Shown: positions 25,851 to 34,091 of the stretch, in pieces
Numbering within the stretch: position 1 is the stretch's first letter
Layout: every line of letters begins with the position of its first letter
Source of the DNA: Sorangium cellulosum
GTDB taxonomy: Bacteria > Myxococcota_A > Polyangia > Polyangiales > Polyangiaceae
Assembly (NCBI RefSeq): GCF_004135735.1
Contig: NZ_CP012670.1
Location: 1,550,001-1,614,000, forward strand
Length of the DNA: 64,000 nucleotides
Reading direction: 5' to 3'
Translations under genes and position numbers: made by a program
Notes under the pieces: generated by a model
What the model was told of the DNA's origin: nothing
Seen by the model: only the letters and a program-made list of their open reading frames with translations
Database searches by the model: none

Positions 25851-28340
25851 TCACCTCGGAGCCTGTGCGCGCCGGTGCCGGCTCATCCCGGCACGGAGGG
25901 ACAGCGCACCGGGCTGCGTCCGCGCTGCCACGCGTCTTCGGCAGCGCCGCGCGCCTCGCGCGAGCTCCAGCGCGCAGGCGAGCCCGCTCTGGAGCGTCCG
26001 GCGCGTGACGAGGACCGACAGATCGACGCCGAGCTCGGCGAGCGCCTGCGCGGCCTCGGGGCAGATGCCGGTGGCGACCACCTGCGCCCCGAGCGGGCGC
26101 AGCGCTGCGGCCGCTTGCGTCAACGCGATGGCCAGGCCGGCCTCGACGCGCCTCGCGCCGCTGACGTCGATGACGACGACCCTGGCGCGGCGCGCTGCAG
26201 CGCCCGTCACGATCCTCTCGAGCGCCCGCGCCACGCGCGCCGGGGTCATCTCCCCGGCGAGGGGCAATACCAGGATGCGGCCGGGGATCGGGAGGAGCGT
26301 TGCGGTGGGCTCCGGCCGCGGCTCTCGCGGCGCCTGGGAGAGCTCCTCCATGCTGGCCGGCGGCGGCGCCACGCTGGCTGGAGGCGCCACGTGGGCTGGA
26401 GGCGCCACGTGGGCTGGAGGCGCCACGTGGACTGGAAGCGCCACGGTGGCCGGATACGCCAAGGCTGGAGACGCCACGGTGGCCGGGGGCGCGATGGTGG
26501 CCGGGGGCGCGATGGTGGCCGGGGGCGCCACGGTGGCCGGGGGCGCCACGGTGGCCGGGGGCGCGATGGTGGCCGGGGGCGCGATGGTCGCCGGAGGCGC
26601 GATGGTGGCCGGAGACGCCATGGTGGCCGGGGGCGGCACGCTGGCCGGGGGCGGCACGCTGGCCGGGAACACCGACGGTGGCCGGCTGGAGTGCCCGGCG
26701 AGCGCGGCCTGCGCGACGAGGTGCGGGTACCTTCGTGACAGCTGCCTCAGCTTGGCCGTGGCGCCCCACCGCAGGTAGCCGTCGTAGGCGTCGCTCATGT
26801 AGACGTGGGCGATCCGCTCCCGCCCGCTCGCCAGATGGAACTTCGCGCAGAGCTCGCTGGCGAGCGCCTCGTCACGGACGAACCCGTTCACCCTCGCCGC
26901 CTCGATCGCCTGATCGTAGAGCTTCATCGCCGCGAGCTCCTCGCCGGCGGCGCGCGCGGACTCCGCGCGGACCAGGAGGTGCTTGTGACGGTAGTTGTCG
27001 GGGCACTGCTCGGCCCACTCCGCGAGCCGGTCCCGGTAGCTCTGCAGCGAGACGGAGGTCAGCTGCCGGTCGCGCGGCCTCGCGGGCGAGAGCTGCGCGA
27101 GGCAGGTGTAGAAGACGACCTCCGTCGCGAGGTGGTCGCCGGCCCCGCCCTGCATCCTGGCCTCGGCGAGGGATCCCATCCGCAGCGCGCCCTCGGGGTC
27201 CTCGAACAGAAAGCAGAGCTGCTGCCGCAGCGCGTGGTGGATGAACGCGACGGCGCCGTAGCCCGGCCCCGAGATCGTCTCCTCGTGGGCCGCCTCGTCG
27301 GAGGCGGCGCTGCCCGGCGCGCGCCGGGCCGGCGAGGCGCCCGTCAGGACATCGAGCGCCCGGCGCACGCTGGTCAGCGCCGCGGCGGCGAGCTCGTCCC
27401 GCGCGCGCTGCACCACCGTGAGGAACCCGTCGACCTCGTCCCGCACCGCCTCGCACTCGTCCCCGAGGCCGAAGCGGACGAGGGAGGCGTGGACGCACGT
27501 GTGGGACAGGTAGGTCAGATCGCCCGTCCTGAGCCCGTCCTCGTGGGCCTGCGTGAAGAGATCGAGGCTCGAGAGCAGGTGCTTCGTGAAGACGCTGATG
27601 TGCGCGCCGAGCAGGAGCCGAAGCCGGCACGACAGCTCGCGCTGGTCGGACCGCTCGCTCAGGTCGAGCGCGAGCGCGCCGAGCTCGTAGGCCTCCTCGT
27701 ACCGCCGGAACATGCGCGCCACGACCCAGGCGTAGGCCATGTAGCCGAACGGCGAGGCGCCGCCGTGCCCGCGCTCCAGCGCGAGGTTGACCTGCCTCGC
27801 CGCGATGAAGGCGCAGAGCGGCGGGCTCACCATCGCGGCGGGCATGAACAGGGACATCAGGAGCCGGAGCGCCGCGCGCGTCCGGTCGTCCGATGTCTCG
27901 GGCTCGTCGAGCAGATCCTTGATCCGACGCCTGCCCAGCGCCGCGCGCGCGGCCGCGAGCTCGGCGTCCGCGGCCGCCTTCCGCGCCGGCCCGTCGTCGG
28001 GGAGGTTCTCGCCGAGCATCGCGAGCGCCGACCGCCCGATCCGGAGCGCCTCGTCGAGCCGGCCTTGCGCGGTGAGGATCGCGATCCTGAGCTCGTGCGC
28101 CCGGACGCGCTCGAGATCCGAGCGCGCCGCCGCCCCGAGCGCTTCGAGCATCGACGCCGCGCGCTCGATCTGACCGCCGAGGTACGCGCGCTCGGCTGCC
28201 TCCGCGCACCGCGAGAAGGCGAGGCCGTCGTCCCGACCGAGGCCATCCGCCGGCGGCGCCGGGGACCTGGCCTCGAAGACGCCACTGGCCCCCTCGCCCG
28301 CATCGAGCTCCTTCGCGATCATGGTGGGGGAAGGGATCAT
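25851..28340 (-). CDS. helical-repeat protein with hexapeptide linker and C-terminal STAS domain
   Basis: The protein has 829 residues. Residues ~35-540 are TPR-like helical repeats resembling the region between the AAA domain and the sensor part in large myxobacterial kinase/AAA/GAF proteins; here no kinase or NTPase precedes them. Residues ~555-665 are a Pro/Ala/Thr/Val linker of about 17 six-residue units (type APPATI). Residues ~690-800 fit a STAS domain of the RsbR/RsbS group (RILVLPLAGEMTPARVARAL, then VVIDVSGARRVEAGLAIAL, with GAQVVATGICPEAAQAL). STAS proteins of that kind work in partner-switching stress signalling; the conserved phosphorylatable Thr position is taken by other residues (DVSGARRVEAG), so its regulation may differ. 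Start 28340 or 28322. Confidence 0.75.
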   Translation of the reverse strand: MIPSPTMIAKELDAGEGASGVFEARSPAPPADGLGRDDGLAFSRCAEAAERAYLGGQIERAASMLEALGAAARSDLERVRAHELRIAILTAQGRLDEALRIGRSALAMLGENLPDDGPARKAAADAELAAARAALGRRRIKDLLDEPETSDDRTRAALRLLMSLFMPAAMVSPPLCAFIAARQVNLALERGHGGASPFGYMAYAWVVARMFRRYEEAYELGALALDLSERSDQRELSCRLRLLLGAHISVFTKHLLSSLDLFTQAHEDGLRTGDLTYLSHTCVHASLVRFGLGDECEAVRDEVDGFLTVVQRARDELAAAALTSVRRALDVLTGASPARRAPGSAASDEAAHEETISGPGYGAVAFIHHALRQQLCFLFEDPEGALRMGSLAEARMQGGAGDHLATEVVFYTCLAQLSPARPRDRQLTSVSLQSYRDRLAEWAEQCPDNYRHKHLLVRAESARAAGEELAAMKLYDQAIEAARVNGFVRDEALASELCAKFHLASGRERIAHVYMSDAYDGYLRWGATAKLRQLSRRYPHLVAQAALAGHSSRPPSVFPASVPPPASVPPPATMASPATIAPPATIAPPATIAPPATVAPPATVAPPATIAPPATIAPPATVASPALAYPATVALPVHVAPPAHVAPPAHVAPPASVAPPPASMEELSQAPREPRPEPTATLLPIPGRILVLPLAGEMTPARVARALERIVTGAAARRARVVVIDVSGARRVEAGLAIALTQAAAALRPLGAQVVATGICPEAAQALAELGVDLSVLVTRRTLQSGLACALELARGARRCRRRVAARTQPGALSLRAGMSRHRRAQAPR
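26356..26670. repeat. 18-bp tandem repeats in STAS-protein linker
   Basis: About 17 units of 18 bp (on the plus strand of the type GCCACGGTGGCCGGGGGC) encode the PPATVA-like linker of the minus-strand gene. Units are diverged at the edges and nearly identical in the centre (26480-26600), the usual pattern of slippage-driven growth from the middle. Confidence 0.85.
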
Positions 28341-28460
28341 GGGAGGGGCCGTCGCTCACGGAAGCGGGAACCTCAGGCGCGACCGTTCGCCGGAGCCGTG
28401 TGATGGCATCCTACCGGAAGCAGCACGTGTGCGCTACGGTGCGCTCCGCCTTGTTCTTGC

Positions 28461-28545
28461 GCCGCGCGCGTCACGCATTCAGGCGCTCCGGCCGCGCGCA
28501 TCACGCCCTCAGGCGCTCTGGCCGCGCGCGTCACGCGTGCCGTGG
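28461..28545. repeat. 30-bp tandem repeat, 2.8 copies
   Basis: Units start at 28461, 28491 and 28521 with GCCGCGCGCGTCACGC (one G/A difference in the second) and continue with TCAGGCGCTC in the first two. The third is incomplete. The repeat is non-coding and lies upstream of both divergent genes. Confidence 0.8.
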
Positions 28546-28565
28546 TTTGGGTGCTTACTGGAGGC

Positions 28566-28611
28566 GCTTGCGTTCCGGCGAGCCACGAAAGGGGCTCACC
28601 GGAACGCAAGC
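28566..28611. repeat. 19-bp-arm inverted repeat (hairpin)
   Basis: Arms 28566-28584 and 28593-28611 pair over 13 perfect base pairs (GCTTGCGTTCCGG), one mismatch, then five more (GAGCC/GGCTC), around an eight-base loop. In a divergent promoter region it is unlikely to be a plain terminator; an operator, a small RNA or a remnant of a mobile element are possible. Confidence 0.75.
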
Positions 28612-28840
28612 CCCGGAGGTGAGCCAGCGTGCTGCACCGCCGTCCTGTACGGGGCGTGACGAGGGCATGGCGCGGCCTCGTCGCGGCGAGCGTGCCGCTC
28701 CCCGATGAACCCGCGACGGACGCGACATTCCAGCCCCTTCTGTGCCTCGTGGAACCTTGAAAGGACCTGGGCATCGCGCTGGTCCGCATCGTGCAGCGTT
28801 TCCAGTCTGCCCGCCTCGGAGCGGGCGAGGAGAAAGCTGT

Positions 28841-30286
28841 ATGCAGTCTGTCTGGCGAGCGTCGAGCGCGCTCTGTGGGGTCCTCTGCTGGGGCGCTGGC
28901 TGTTGTTCAGGACCCGCGGATGGGGTGATGGAAAGCGTGCCGGAGCGCGAGCGCGCCGAGACGTCACGGGCGAACACGGAGCACGGCGTGTCGCCGAGGA
29001 TGTGCAGGACGGGATCAGCGGGGCTCGACGGCGTGTGTCAAGGTGCCGCGGTCCCGGTCGGCGATGGGGAGCGAGCCCAGCCGGGGTGTCAGCGCGCGCC
29101 GTTCAGCCGGATGTTCCCGGGCAGCGGCGCGACCCTGCGCGGCTTCGCGGTCGACCGCGCCGGGAACGCGCTCCTCGCCGGCGCCTTCGAGGGCGGGCTG
29201 GCGTTCGGCGCCGCCCGGCTGGAGAGCGCGGGGGACGCGGACGCGTTCGTGGCGAAGGTCGACGCGTGCGGCGTCCCGCTCTGGAGCCGGCGGTTCGGCG
29301 ACGGGGCGGCGCAGGGCGCGCTCGACGTCGCCGCCGCCGGCGGCCACACGCTCGTGCTCGGCGATTTCTCGGGCACCCTCGATCTCGGGGGGCGCCGGCT
29401 CACGGCGTCGCCCGCGGGGGGGGATCTGTTCCTCGTGAAGCTGGGCCCGGACGGCAGCACGCGCTGGGCGGTGCAGCTCTCCGCCGAGGAGGGCAGCATC
29501 CTGAGCGGCACCGCGCTGGCCGCCGACGGCAGCGGCGGCGTGCTCCTGCTCGGCCGGCTCGAGGGCGCGGCCACGATCGACGGCGCGCGGATCGAGCGGC
29601 GGGCGATCGGCGCCTTCGTCGCGCGGCTCGACGCGTCCGGCCGCCTGCGCTGGGCGAGCTTGCCGCCGAGCGGCTCCGACAGCGAGGAGATCGGCGTCGA
29701 GGCCGACGAGCGCGGCAACGTGCTCCTCGCGGCCCAGGACGCGCGGGGCACCGCGACGTTCGTGACCAAGCTGGACCCGTCGGGAGAGCTCCTCTGGCAC
29801 AAGCGGTTCCGCGGCTCGCCGGAGCAGCTCGAGGAGGCGTACGATCTCGCCGTGGCGCCGGACGGCTCGGCGCTGCTCTCCGGCAGCGGCGTCTTCGGCG
29901 ATCCGGCGCTGCGGGGCGGGCCGCGGACGTTCGTGGCCAGGCTCAGCCCGGAGGGGGACGTGCGCTGGGTGAAGGGGTTCGGCGAGCAGAGCCCCCGCCG
30001 GATCACGGCGGCCGACGAGCGCGTGGTGCTGGCCGGCGACGCGCTGTGCGGGGCCACGGACGAGTCGACGTCGTGCAGCGCCTGGACGGCCGAGCTCAGC
30101 CTGAGCGGAGAGGAGCGGTGGACCCAGCGCATCGGCGAGGACGTCCGCGTCGCCGGGCTGAAGATGGACCCGTGGGGGAGCCCGATCCTGGCCGGGTCCT
30201 TCCAGGGGACGCTCGCGCTGGGGGGCGACCCGCTCTCCAGCGCGGAGGGCGCGCTGTTCCTGAGCCGCCTGCCCGCGTCGCCCTGA
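28841..30286 (+). CDS. secreted lipoprotein with predicted beta-propeller repeats
   Basis: The 481-residue protein begins with a lipoprotein signal (MQSVWRASSALCGVLCWG then AGCC). From about residue 70 it is built of repeats of ~50 residues with the pattern GNALLAGAF...G...ADAFVAKVDACGVPLWSRRFG, repeated as DLFLVKLGPDGSTRWAVQ, AFVARLDASGRLRWAS, TFVTKLDPSGELLWHKRF and TFVARLSPEGDVRWVKGF. This is the SBBP-like beta-propeller type common in myxobacterial secreted proteins. The start at 28841 has AGGAG eight bases upstream and gives the only sensible signal peptide; longer starts (28742) do not. No enzymatic domain is attached. Likely a surface or periplasmic binding scaffold. Confidence 0.82.
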   Translation: MQSVWRASSALCGVLCWGAGCCSGPADGVMESVPERERAETSRANTEHGVSPRMCRTGSAGLDGVCQGAAVPVGDGERAQPGCQRAPFSRMFPGSGATLRGFAVDRAGNALLAGAFEGGLAFGAARLESAGDADAFVAKVDACGVPLWSRRFGDGAAQGALDVAAAGGHTLVLGDFSGTLDLGGRRLTASPAGGDLFLVKLGPDGSTRWAVQLSAEEGSILSGTALAADGSGGVLLLGRLEGAATIDGARIERRAIGAFVARLDASGRLRWASLPPSGSDSEEIGVEADERGNVLLAAQDARGTATFVTKLDPSGELLWHKRFRGSPEQLEEAYDLAVAPDGSALLSGSGVFGDPALRGGPRTFVARLSPEGDVRWVKGFGEQSPRRITAADERVVLAGDALCGATDESTSCSAWTAELSLSGEERWTQRIGEDVRVAGLKMDPWGSPILAGSFQGTLALGGDPLSSAEGALFLSRLPASP

Positions 30287-30366
30287 CGCCGGCGACCCGC
30301 GCCTGTGCGCTGACGCTCGGACTGCGCGCGCCGCGTGGATTGCGGTCGCGCCGGGTCATCGAGCCC

Positions 30367-30416
30367 GGCGCCGTCGGTCCGGCGCCGTCGGTCCGGCGCC
30401 GTCGGGTCCGGCGCCG
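30367..30416. repeat. 14-bp tandem repeat between convergent genes
   Basis: GGCGCCGTCGGTCC repeats at 30367, 30381 and 30395 (with one extra G), ending in a partial fourth copy. Each unit contains the palindrome GGCGCC, so transcripts from either side can fold here. It lies between the propeller lipoprotein stop and the gluconokinase stop. Confidence 0.85.
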
Positions 30417-30427
30417 TTGAGCCCGGC

Positions 30428-30913
30428 TCAGAGGCCGATCGCGCGGCGGATGGCGGCGGTGATCTCGCCCGGGGTCCGGCCGATGTCCACGCGCACCGCG
30501 TCCTCGGGCGGCTCCAGCGCGGCGAGCTGGGTCGGGAGGAGGCCGGGGGGCATGAAGTGGTCTGTCCGCGCCGACAGGCGCGCCGCGATCAGCGCGGGAT
30601 CGCCGGTCAGGTGCACGACGCGCATCCGCGCGGGGTCGACGAGCAGCCGCGCGCGGTGCGCCGCCTTGAGCGCCGAGCAGGCGAGCACGGCGTCGCTCCC
30701 CTGGTCGAGGAGCTGGGCGATGCGGGCCGAGAGCGCGGCGATCCACGGCGTCCGGTCCTGCTCATCGAGCGGCTTGCCAGCGCGCATCTTCTCGATGTTC
30801 GCGGCGGGGTGGAGGTCGTCGGCGTCGACGAACGTCCACCCGAGCTCGCGCGCGAGGCGCGCGCCCACCGTCGTCTTCCCGGCGCCGCTCACGCCCATCA
30901 CGAGCACGATCAC
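30428..30913 (-). CDS. gntK: gluconokinase
   Basis: The 161-residue enzyme phosphorylates D-gluconate to 6-phosphogluconate with ATP in the cytoplasm. It has the family's usual length and signature: P-loop GVSGAGKTT (residues 7-15), DADDLHPAANIEKMRAGKPL with its substrate-binding Asp/His, DRTPWI, and ACSALK. RTDHFMPPGLLPTQLAALE is the typical lid/C-terminal segment. The gene stands alone; no gluconate permease or Entner-Doudoroff gene is nearby. The ATG at 30913 gives a start one residue before the first beta strand (MIVLVMGVSG). Confidence 0.95.
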   Translation of the reverse strand: MIVLVMGVSGAGKTTVGARLARELGWTFVDADDLHPAANIEKMRAGKPLDEQDRTPWIAALSARIAQLLDQGSDAVLACSALKAAHRARLLVDPARMRVVHLTGDPALIAARLSARTDHFMPPGLLPTQLAALEPPEDAVRVDIGRTPGEITAAIRRAIGL

Positions 30914-31124
30914 GGGAGCCGCACCTCGGTCTCTCGCCCTCTCCGCACGATGCCATCCATCCTATCACGCGCGCCCGCCCTCCATCCCGCGCAGCGTCCC
31001 ACCGGGCCGGCGCCTGCCCCCGCGGCCGGCCGCTGCGGACCGCGCGTCCGGCGCGGTGGGACAACGGCGCCCGGGGTCGGCCCCGCCCCGGCACCCCGGC
31101 ACAGCGCCTGCTCTGCACGGCGCC

Positions 31125-32441
31125 ATGGGCATTCATCCGATCTCCGCATTCCTGTTGCCGCTATCCCTCGTGCTGGCCGGCTGCGTCTCGGACAGCACCG
31201 ATCCGGAGCCGCAGCCCTCGCCGCCCGAGTGCCGCGATCCCGACACCGCGGGCTGCGTCGTCGCCTCCGAAAAAACGCGGATCCTCGAGCCGTCCGTGCC
31301 GGACGCGGACCGCAAGGAGCTCGCCGACGGCAACACCACGTTCGCGCTGGAGCTCTACCGGCGGCTCGGCGCCGAGCCGGGCAACCTCTTCTGTTCGCCC
31401 CACAGCGTGTCGAGCGCGCTGGCGATGACCTACGCGGGCGCGCGCGGGGAGACCGCGGCGCAGATGGCCGGCGCGCTGCGGTTCACGCTGCCCGGGGAGC
31501 GGCTGCACCCCGCGTTCAACGCGCTCGACCTCGCGCTCGCGGGCCGCGGCAAGGGCGCCGAGGGGCGGGACGGCGGCGGGTTCCGGCTCCACGTCGCCAA
31601 CGCGATCTGGGGGCAGGTCGGTTATTCCTTCCAGCCCTCGTTCCTCGACGTGCTCGCCCAGAGCTACGGGGCCGGCCTGCGCGTCGTCGACTTCGTGGAG
31701 GCGCCCGAGGCGGCGCGGGGGATCATCAACGCCTGGGTGGCGAGGCGCACCGAGGATCGGATCCGGGACATCCTGCCCGAGGGAGCGATAGGCCCGTCCA
31801 CCCGGCTCGTGCTGACGAACGCCATCTATTTCAATGCAGCATGGCAGTTCCCGTTCAAGGAGGAGCAGACGACCCCGGGCGATTTCACGCTGGCGGGCGG
31901 CTCCACCGTCTCCGTTCCGATGATGGCCGGCGTCGCGCAGCTCCGTTATGGCGAGGGCGACGGCTACCAGGCGCTGGAGATGCCTTACGAGGGCGGCGAG
32001 CTGTCGATGTTGCTCGTGCTCCCGTCGGCGCTCGGCGAGCTCGAGGCGGGCCTCGACAGGGCGCGCCTCGACGGTATCCTCGACTCGCTGGGGGAGCGGA
32101 GCGTCGCCATCACGCTGCCGCGGTTCAAGGTCGAGTCGACCTTCGACCTCGTGCCGCCGCTCAGCGAGCTCGGCATGCCCATCGCCTTCCGCGGTGACGC
32201 GGACTTCTCGGGGATCAGCGGGCAGGGAGGGCTGTCCATCACCGACGTGATCCACAAGGCGTTCGTCTCCGTGGACGAGGCGGGCACCGAGGCCGCGGCG
32301 GCGACGGCCGTTGTCATCGGCGAGACCGCGGCGCCCGAGCCCGCGACCATCCGATTCGACCGTCCGTTCCTCTTCTTCATTCGCGATCACGCGACGGGCG
32401 CGATCCTGTTCGTCGGCCGCGTGGCCAACCCGTCCGCGTGA
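31125..32441 (+). CDS. serpin-family lipoprotein
   Basis: The 438-residue protein carries a lipoprotein signal (MGIHPISAFLLPLSLVLAGC) and then a full serpin fold of about 380 residues. Landmarks: NLFCSPHSVSSALAMTYAGA (helix B/shutter), RLVLTNAIYFNAAWQ, MPMM-like strand PMMAGVAQ, and the C-terminal FDRPFLFFIRDHATGAILFVG. The reactive-loop hinge reads GTEAAAATAVV, with small residues at P14-P9, as in inhibitory serpins that insert their loop after protease cleavage. By spacing, the scissile bond should fall near the ETA segment. Bacterial serpins are thought to protect against host or own proteases. It ends 13 bp before the convergent methyltransferase-like gene. Confidence 0.93.
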   Translation: MGIHPISAFLLPLSLVLAGCVSDSTDPEPQPSPPECRDPDTAGCVVASEKTRILEPSVPDADRKELADGNTTFALELYRRLGAEPGNLFCSPHSVSSALAMTYAGARGETAAQMAGALRFTLPGERLHPAFNALDLALAGRGKGAEGRDGGGFRLHVANAIWGQVGYSFQPSFLDVLAQSYGAGLRVVDFVEAPEAARGIINAWVARRTEDRIRDILPEGAIGPSTRLVLTNAIYFNAAWQFPFKEEQTTPGDFTLAGGSTVSVPMMAGVAQLRYGEGDGYQALEMPYEGGELSMLLVLPSALGELEAGLDRARLDGILDSLGERSVAITLPRFKVESTFDLVPPLSELGMPIAFRGDADFSGISGQGGLSITDVIHKAFVSVDEAGTEAAAATAVVIGETAAPEPATIRFDRPFLFFIRDHATGAILFVGRVANPSA

Positions 32442-32454
32442 GGCGAGCGCCCCC

Positions 32455-33117
32455 TCAATAAACGCCAGGGACGAGCCGCGCGGTGGTCCGGCGCGCGTAC
32501 TCGTCGTATTCGGGGAAGGTGTCGCGCAGCACGCGCTCCTCGTACCTCATGCGCATGATCTGCAGGATGAGCTCCACCGTGAACAGGAGCAGCGCCGCGA
32601 GCGACGGATAGAGCACGACCAGCGCGGCGGCCTGGATCGTCCCGGCGAGGTAGAGCGGATGGCGCACGAGCTGATAAGGCCCGCCCGTGACGAGGCGGCG
32701 CGCCTCGGGCATGACGCTGAACGATTTGCCCAGCCACCCGAGGCAGACCAGGGAGAGCGTCAGGCCCGCGGCCATGAGCAAGGTGCCCGCCATCTGGCGG
32801 GCGGGCGTCGGCTCGACCCTGGGCAACCACGCCAGGCTCCCCGGCAGGAGGCCGGCGGCGAGCGCGGTGATCCGCGGCACGATGCCCCCCAGCTTGCGTA
32901 GCGGGCGGAGGCGCACCAGCGTCAGCGTCGCGACGAGAAGCAGATAGGCCTCCGTGGCCAGGAGCGCAGCCACCGTCGTCCCGTACGTGAGCCCCGTGGG
33001 CCCGCGCCACTCAAACAGGTGAACGTAGATATCCCTGCTGACGAACAGGGCGTTATAGAGCATCAGGGCGGCGAGCGGCAGCCGCATCACGAGATCATAG
33101 AGCCGTGCCCCATTCAT
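32455..33117 (-). CDS. ICMT/PEMT-like membrane methyltransferase family protein
   Basis: The 220-residue protein has about five hydrophobic segments. The C-terminal half holds the isoprenylcysteine carboxyl methyltransferase-type core: LVTGGPYQLVRHPLYLAGT, then a membrane hairpin, then MRYEERVLRDTFPEYDEYARR. The RHP and the E-x-x-L...F.xxYxxY pattern form the cofactor and substrate site in this family. In bacteria the methyl acceptor is usually unknown (lipids, quinones or isoprenoids are possible). Transcribed alone toward the serpin gene. Confidence 0.85.
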   Translation of the reverse strand: MNGARLYDLVMRLPLAALMLYNALFVSRDIYVHLFEWRGPTGLTYGTTVAALLATEAYLLLVATLTLVRLRPLRKLGGIVPRITALAAGLLPGSLAWLPRVEPTPARQMAGTLLMAAGLTLSLVCLGWLGKSFSVMPEARRLVTGGPYQLVRHPLYLAGTIQAAALVVLYPSLAALLLFTVELILQIMRMRYEERVLRDTFPEYDEYARRTTARLVPGVY

Positions 33118-33459
33118 TGTGAGCCCCCTTACAATTTAGCGTGAGAGCGGGCGCGGGTGCGGTCAAGCCAGCTTCGCAGTTCGTCTTGGCGGTTCCCAAG
33201 GGTCCATGGTTCATCCGGCGCGGGCGCAGCGCGCGGCGGTCCGGCGCGCCGCGGGCCTGTTCGCGACGGTCGGTCCGGGCGAACAGCGCGGGATCAAGGC
33301 CTCCGCGACATGGCGGACACACACACGCTGCGTTCTGTCGTGACCGCGCGAGAGCCCTTCACCGCCCGCGGCGAAAGGGCCTGTGTCGCTTCAGGACACA
33401 GGCGCTCGGGCGGCAGGAGCGTCGGGGCGTGTCGCGCGTTGAACCGCGGCGAGCGAGCG
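33118..33459. other. intergenic region with a perfect hairpin
   Basis: No gene is supported in this stretch. It contains a 9-bp perfect hairpin (GCCTGTGTC at 33379-33387 with GACACAGGC at 33395-33403, seven-base loop) and grades into the tandem repeats of the decayed gene to its right. Confidence 0.5.
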
Positions 33460-33498
33460 CTCCGCGGCGAGCGAGCGCTCCGTGGCGAGCGAGCGCTC
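33445..33498. repeat. 18-bp tandem repeat, three copies
   Basis: CGCGGCGAGCGAGCGCTC repeats at 33445, 33463 and 33481 (one G/T change in the third). On the minus strand it extends the end of the MocR-like remnant as ERSLAA repeats, so it arose within the decaying coding sequence. Confidence 0.9.
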
Positions 33499-33790
33499 CG
33501 CCCACCCGTCGAGGTCGAGCCCGGCGTCGGGATCGACCCCGGCCCACGGGGCCACGCCCCCCGGACGGCACGCGGAAACGGCACGCGGAAGCCGAGCTCG
33601 CCCCCGACGCGCGCGCAGCGCGTCCACGAGCGCGTCGTGCCGCGCAGCACCCCGTCGCGCGCGCTGGGCGTGGCGCTGCACCTCGCCGTCCTCGAGCAGC
33701 TCGGCGACGGCGCGCTCCACCGCGTGATCGCCTTGCCGATCAACGAAGGTGCGGAGCGCGTCGCGCGCTCGACGAGGGGCATGGCCACGC
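33460..33790 (-). pseudogene. decayed C-terminal piece of a MocR/PdxR-type PLP-domain regulator
   Basis: Reading the minus strand with frame changes gives TFVDRQGDHAVERAVAELL, then LEDGEVQRHAQRARR and ARHDALVDALRAR, then VGGELGFRVP, then SGGVAPWAGVDPDAGLDL and WAERSLA. This matches the C-terminal aminotransferase-like part of MocR-family GntR regulators. Three lesions break it: an extra base in the CG-run near 33610, an exact 13-bp tandem duplication (33565-33577 and 33578-33590), and an extra G in the G-run just left of it (about 33558-33563). Together they add 15 bases and restore the frame. The N-terminal DNA-binding and most of the PLP domain are absent. Confidence 0.75.
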
Positions 33791-33847
33791 CGCCCAGGCG
33801 GAGCCCGGGGGGCGGTGAACGGGAACTCGGGAACTGGAGAAACCCTG

Positions 33848-33921
33848 CGCGCCACAGTGGATTCGAACCACTGGCCTTCGGCTCCGGAGGCCGACGCTCT
33901 ATCCAGCTGAGCTAGTGGCGC
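33848..33921 (-). tRNA. tRNA-Arg (anticodon CCG)
   Basis: All four stems pair: acceptor GCGCCAC with GTGGCGC, D stem GCTC/GAGC, anticodon stem TCGGC/GCCGA and T stem AGTGG/CCACT with the TTCGAAT loop. The anticodon loop CTCCGGA gives anticodon CCG (complement of 33885-33887), reading CGG, a common Arg codon at this GC content. The discriminator is G and CCA is not encoded. It lies between the pseudogene and the divergent L,D-transpeptidase gene. Confidence 0.95.
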
Positions 33922-34091
33922 ACGCTCGCGGGGTTCGCGAGGGCCCCGAACCTAGCCGGGGTCGGGCCTCTGCGCAACCCTTTCCAGCAACATCGTGCAC
34001 CACCCGGCGCGGAGCATCGATCGGCGCGGAGCATCGGGCCAGGGCTGGCCAAAACTTGGCCACGCGCCTGGCTGTCCGGCATCCCCGGAGC

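Larger units (their letters stand above)
28341..28840. other. divergent intergenic region with tandem repeat and strong hairpin
   Basis: This 500-bp region between two divergent genes has no convincing coding frame. It carries a 30-bp tandem repeat (28461-28545), a 19-bp-arm hairpin (28566-28611), and a small perfect hairpin GCCCGC-CTCGGA-GCGGGC (28809-28826) directly ahead of the ribosome binding site of the lipoprotein gene at 28841. Confidence 0.55.

Noticed and set aside
26356-26670. Second regular array considered as CRISPR or operator array
   Set aside because: Contiguous 18-bp units coding for a Pro/Ala linker; no spacers.
33157-33915. 252-codon plus-strand frame across the pseudogene and tRNA
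   Set aside because: It runs through the tRNA and opposite a recognisable MocR remnant; composition is that of a shadow.
33915-34091. Upstream in-frame start for the L,D-transpeptidase
   Set aside because: It would overlap the tRNA gene and push the lipoprotein signal 59 residues inside the protein.
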